From the NCBI GenBank assembly GCA_002394535.1, contig DGUG01000122.1, forward strand, positions 14,322-32,280: a stretch of 17,959 bases of DNA. The letters are read 5' to 3'. Source of the stretch: Lachnospiraceae bacterium UBA4316 (GTDB lineage: Bacteria; Bacillota; Clostridia; Lachnospirales; Lachnospiraceae). A program made the translations under genes and the position numbers. Each line of letters starts with the position of its first letter. Within the stretch, counting starts at the first letter, position 1. A model generated the notes under the pieces. That model made no database searches and had not been told where the DNA came from. It worked only from the letters and a program-made list of their open reading frames with translations. Of the stretch, positions 15,033-17,959 are shown in pieces.

Positions 15033-16295
15033 TTATCTGTTAGACAGTTCTTCCATCACGTCTTCCCATGTCAGTCCCTTCACAGCCATAAGTACCATTA
15101 TATGATACAGGAAATCCGCTATCTCATATTTACTCTCTTCGGGTTCCGGATTTTTCGCCGCAATAACTATCTCAGTTGCCTCCTCACCTACTTTCTTGAG
15201 AATTTTATCTATGCCCTTATCGAACAGATAATTTGTATAAGATCCCTCTTTAGGATTATCCCTGCGGTCAAGTATAACTTTCATAACATCTTCAAGAACC
15301 GTAAACGGATTGGGTCTTCCTGTTTCCTTGCTTAATATCTCATTGAAGAAGCATGAATATGCTCCGGTGTGACAGGCATTTCCTATTTGAACAACCTTGG
15401 CAAGAATCGTATCACTGTCACAATCGGCATATAATGATTTTACATACTGGTAATGTCCGCTTGTATCGCCTTTACGCCATAAGCACTTTCTGGATCTTGA
15501 ATAATATGTCATTATCCCTTCCCGGACTGTCTTATCATATGCCTCTTTATTCATATATGCCAGCATAAGGACCTGGGAACTAACTGCATCCTGACATATA
15601 ACAGGAATCAATCCTTCTTCGTTACATTTTAAATCTTCAAATGAAATATCACTTTTTCCGATATAAGTTTCTATACCATCCGATTCAAGTTCTTCTTTAA
15701 AAGAATACAGATCATCAGATTTCAAATTGACAACATCACCGGTAATGCCACATACGCAATTCTTCTTTAATAAATCATAGTCGAAGTCTTCATTAATAAG
15801 CGGTATGACAGGTATTTCATCAAACTTATCAACAAACAGTTTGCCCAGCAGAACAGCCCCTGAAGTATTCTCTTTAATTACCTTCAGATTATCGAGGATC
15901 TGCTCCATGCTGTCGGCGCAGACATAGATTTTGTTTTTTGAAAAGCGCTTGCCGGACTCTTCAATAAGATCAATATTACTCTGCTTTGCCATATTAAGAG
16001 CCACTTTACGGCATCCGGCATACAGCAGTTTTTTAACATCCTCAAGCCTGTTGATGTTGCCCGCTCCGTATACAGGAGTGTCCGTCTCTTTTGTTATGGC
16101 ACGAATCATGAGAAGCGCTTCCTCATGTTCATCATCGTTGTTCGAAAGGTCAAAAAGAAGTATTGCATCTGCTCCGTTAACAGATAGTTCTCTGCAATAT
16201 GACATCGGATCGGATGAAATGACACTATCATCTCCGAATCCTTTTATCAACTCCTTGTTTTTAAGGTAAATGCATGGAATAATCAGTTTTTTCAT
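15033..16295 (-). CDS. hisIE: HisIE (PR-AMP cyclohydrolase/PR-ATP pyrophosphatase) with N-terminal HisF/HisA-like domain
   Basis: Bifunctional enzyme of steps 2 and 3 of histidine synthesis. It has 420 residues, about twice a plain HisIE. Residues 1-210 resemble a HisF/HisA barrel: the start IIPCIYLKNKELIKG mirrors HisF IIPCLDVKDGRVVKG, and GADAILLFDL and VYGAGNINRLEDVKKLLYAG follow. The first catalytic Asp is Tyr10, so the barrel is probably not active as a HisF. The HisI part (about 215-318) keeps the metal site DCDSD at 291-295 and Cys292, Cys308 and Cys315. The HisE part (about 333-420) keeps KVGEEATE (368-375) and EIADFLYH (391-398). The ATG overlaps the hisB stop by 4 nt, with AAAGGA 8 nt upstream. 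HisI and HisE are certain; the N-terminal role is unknown. Confidence 0.92.
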   Translation of the reverse strand: MKKLIIPCIYLKNKELIKGFGDDSVISSDPMSYCRELSVNGADAILLFDLSNNDDEHEEALLMIRAITKETDTPVYGAGNINRLEDVKKLLYAGCRKVALNMAKQSNIDLIEESGKRFSKNKIYVCADSMEQILDNLKVIKENTSGAVLLGKLFVDKFDEIPVIPLINEDFDYDLLKKNCVCGITGDVVNLKSDDLYSFKEELESDGIETYIGKSDISFEDLKCNEEGLIPVICQDAVSSQVLMLAYMNKEAYDKTVREGIMTYYSRSRKCLWRKGDTSGHYQYVKSLYADCDSDTILAKVVQIGNACHTGAYSCFFNEILSKETGRPNPFTVLEDVMKVILDRRDNPKEGSYTNYLFDKGIDKILKKVGEEATEIVIAAKNPEPEESKYEIADFLYHIMVLMAVKGLTWEDVMEELSNR

Positions 16296-16900
16296 GAAAG
16301 AGATCCTTTCGTGGATAATACATTTGTGATCCTCGGATTATAACAGGTTGCCATATCAAGAGCTTTGGCAAAGCTTTTAAACATAGCCTCACATATATGA
16401 TGTGAATTAATTCCCGACAGAACTTTAAGATGAATGTTCATCCCCGCACTGTAACTTAGTGCATAGAAAAACTCCCGAATGAGTTCGGTGTCGAGATAAC
16501 CTATCCTTTCGGTCGGGAATGAAGCGTCATACTGCAGATACGGCCTTCCGCACAGATCCACAGCGCATAATACAAGCGCATCATCCATAGGAAGTATCAT
16601 ATGACCGTAACGGTTTATTCCCTCTTTTGTGCCGACAGCATCCTTTATCGCTTCACCCAGAACTATCCCGCAGTCTTCAACTGTATGATGACCGTCTACG
16701 AGCAGATCTCCTTCACACGAAAGAGTCAGATCAAAAAAACCGTGTTTTGCAAATCCCTCAAGCATATGATCAAAAAAACCTATACCTGTGTCAATTTTAG
16801 CTTCGCCCTTCCCGTCTATGTCTATATTTACAGAGATCGAAGTTTCCCGGGTTTTTCTGCTTTTCTCGGCAATTCTTGATTTTATATTTTTTGAAGGCAT
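16292..16900 (-). CDS. hisB: Imidazoleglycerol-phosphate dehydratase HisB
   Basis: Dehydrates imidazole glycerol phosphate to imidazole acetol phosphate, step 6 of histidine synthesis. It is a single-domain protein of 202 residues, the normal length for the monofunctional bacterial enzyme. The manganese-binding motifs are complete: FFDHML with His45, DGHHTVEDCG with His71, His72, Glu75 and Asp76, and the second half-repeat SHHICEAMFKSFAKAL with His167, His168 and Glu171. The opening RIAEKSRKTRET is typical. The ATG at 16900 follows the hisD stop by 1 nt, with AAAGGAG 9 nt upstream inside hisD. It overlaps hisIE by 4 nt, so the genes are co-translated. Confidence 0.97.
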   Translation of the reverse strand: MPSKNIKSRIAEKSRKTRETSISVNIDIDGKGEAKIDTGIGFFDHMLEGFAKHGFFDLTLSCEGDLLVDGHHTVEDCGIVLGEAIKDAVGTKEGINRYGHMILPMDDALVLCAVDLCGRPYLQYDASFPTERIGYLDTELIREFFYALSYSAGMNIHLKVLSGINSHHICEAMFKSFAKALDMATCYNPRITNVLSTKGSLS

Positions 16901-16901
16901 A

Positions 16902-17959
16902 TCATATTACTCCTTTATCAAATCTTACACCTATTGAGTTTGCATGCGCGGTCAGCCCCTCCGATCTGGCAAAACTCATTATATCATCGCATGCATCCCT
17001 TAGAGCATTTTGAGAATAACAGATTATACTGCTCTTCTTGATGAAAGCATCAACTCCCAACGGAGAAAAGAATTTAGCTGTACCGTTTGTAGGAAGCACG
17101 TGATTGGGGCCTGCATAATAATCCCCGAGAGGTTCGGAAGAATATTCCCCGAGAAAAATCGCACCGGCATTCTTTATCTTTGTCATAGTATCGTAGGGAT
17201 CTTTTGTCATAACTTCAACATGCTCCGAAGCAATGGTATTTACGGCATCTATTGCCTTATCCATATCTCTTGCGACCAGAATATATCCGTAATTATCCAG
17301 AGATTTGGTTATTATATCTCGACGCTCAAGCATTTTTGTAAATTCATCCACATATTTTGATACCTGAACAGCCAGTTCCTCGCTGTCCGTGATCAGAATC
17401 GCGCTTGCAAGCTCATCGTGTTCTGCCTGGGATAAAAGATCAGCCGCAACATACTTGGGATTAGCTGTATTATCTGCAAGAACAAGTATCTCACTTGGGC
17501 CTGCCACGGAATCGATACTGACATATCCGAATACAGCTTTTTTTGCAAGTGCTACAAAAATATTACCGGGTCCCACAATCTTATCAACCTTAGGAATCGA
17601 CTCGGTTCCATGAGCCATTGCGGCAATTGCCTGGGCTCCTCCAACCTTATATATTTCCTTAACACCTGTAATCTTAGCTGCAACAAGAGTACAGGGCGCT
17701 ACATTACCTTCGGAATCCGCCGGAGTCAGCATTACTATTCTATTTACACCGGCAACAACTGCCGGAATAATACACATAAGTGTAGAGGAAGGATAGGCTG
17801 CTTTTCCACCGGGTACATATACACCGACTGTTTCTATCGGAGTAATCTTTTGCCCGAGAATGCTTCCGTCATCCTTTGTATCAATCCAACTGTTTTGAAG
17901 TTGTTTTTTATGGTACTCGGAAATATTTGCAGCGCTTTTTTTCATAACCCTGATCAGGT
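16902..17959 (-). CDS. hisD: Histidinol dehydrogenase HisD, 5' end outside the window
   Basis: Zinc- and NAD-dependent enzyme of the last two steps of histidine synthesis, from L-histidinol to L-histidine. The frame stays open to the window edge (352 codons visible). Roughly the first 80 residues are missing compared with the usual 430-residue protein, and the ATG at 17945 is internal. Visible motifs include the NAD-site stretch VGVYVPGGKAAYPSS, GPSEILVLAD, the zinc/catalytic QAEHDE, ASEHVEV, GPNHVLPTNGTA and AHANSIGVRF near the C-terminus. It is the first of three contiguous histidine genes seen here; the upstream part of the operon lies outside. No sign of a pseudogene. Confidence 0.96.
   Translation of the reverse strand, partial: LIRVMKKSAANISEYHKKQLQNSWIDTKDDGSILGQKITPIETVGVYVPGGKAAYPSSTLMCIIPAVVAGVNRIVMLTPADSEGNVAPCTLVAAKITGVKEIYKVGGAQAIAAMAHGTESIPKVDKIVGPGNIFVALAKKAVFGYVSIDSVAGPSEILVLADNTANPKYVAADLLSQAEHDELASAILITDSEELAVQVSKYVDEFTKMLERRDIITKSLDNYGYILVARDMDKAIDAVNTIASEHVEVMTKDPYDTMTKIKNAGAIFLGEYSSEPLGDYYAGPNHVLPTNGTAKFFSPLGVDAFIKKSSIICYSQNALRDACDDIMSFARSEGLTAHANSIGVRFDKGVI

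Noticed and set aside
17945..17945. ATG at 17945 as the real start of hisD
   Set aside because: The same frame continues open to the window edge with plausible HisD sequence, and the N-terminal part of the family would be missing, so this Met is internal.
1..17959. Mobile element, CRISPR, toxin-antitoxin or phage-defence system
   Set aside because: I looked for direct repeats, terminal inverted repeats, transposase or integrase motifs and small two-gene modules and saw none. The window is nearly filled with conserved housekeeping genes on one strand.

Overview
This window reads as ordinary chromosome of a low-GC Gram-positive bacterium, most likely a Lachnospiraceae-type Clostridia. The clues are the AT-rich sequence with AAGGAGG-type ribosome sites, a MutL with the DQHA(x)2E(x)4E endonuclease motif, a HisIE with a HisF-like N-terminal domain, a ynbB-type PLP protein beside miaA, and an mre cluster with a divergent MreB. 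Every gene I can support is on the minus strand, so transcription runs from high to low coordinates. I see no rRNA, tRNA, CRISPR array, insertion sequence or prophage gene, and no gene-free stretch longer than about 100 bases.

Region 1 (17959 to 15033) is the end of a histidine operon: hisD (5' end outside the window), hisB and a three-part hisIE, spaced 1 nt apart or overlapping by 4 nt. Region 2 (15013 to 14095) is a single-gene unit: a strong sigma-A-like promoter, a secreted 261-residue protein with three InlB/Flg_new-like repeats, and a perfect 11-bp hairpin. It is the only clearly accessory gene here and its function is unknown.

Region 3 (14074 to 3711) is a very compact operon. It starts with a module of a radical SAM protein (TIGR03960 type), a DUF2344 protein (TIGR03936 type) and a short RNase E/G. 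Mismatch repair (mutS, mutL), tRNA modification (miaA) and a PLP enzyme of the aluminium-resistance/methionine gamma-lyase-like family follow. Adjacent genes overlap by 1 to 17 nt or are 1 to 4 nt apart, so translational coupling is likely. The first gene has no ribosome site and may be leaderless.

Region 4 (3721 to 1) is the cell-elongation cluster: an MreB paralogue with a degenerate ATPase centre, mreC, mreD, and the first 421 codons of a class B penicillin-binding protein (PBP2 type). A candidate promoter with an unusual inverted repeat lies just before the MreB gene. Together regions 3 and 4 could form one read-through transcript of eleven genes.

I found no clear new multi-gene system. 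The most unusual items are the secreted repeat protein, the MreB paralogue that looks catalytically dead, the HisF-like domain lacking its first catalytic Asp, and the possible leaderless start of the radical SAM operon.
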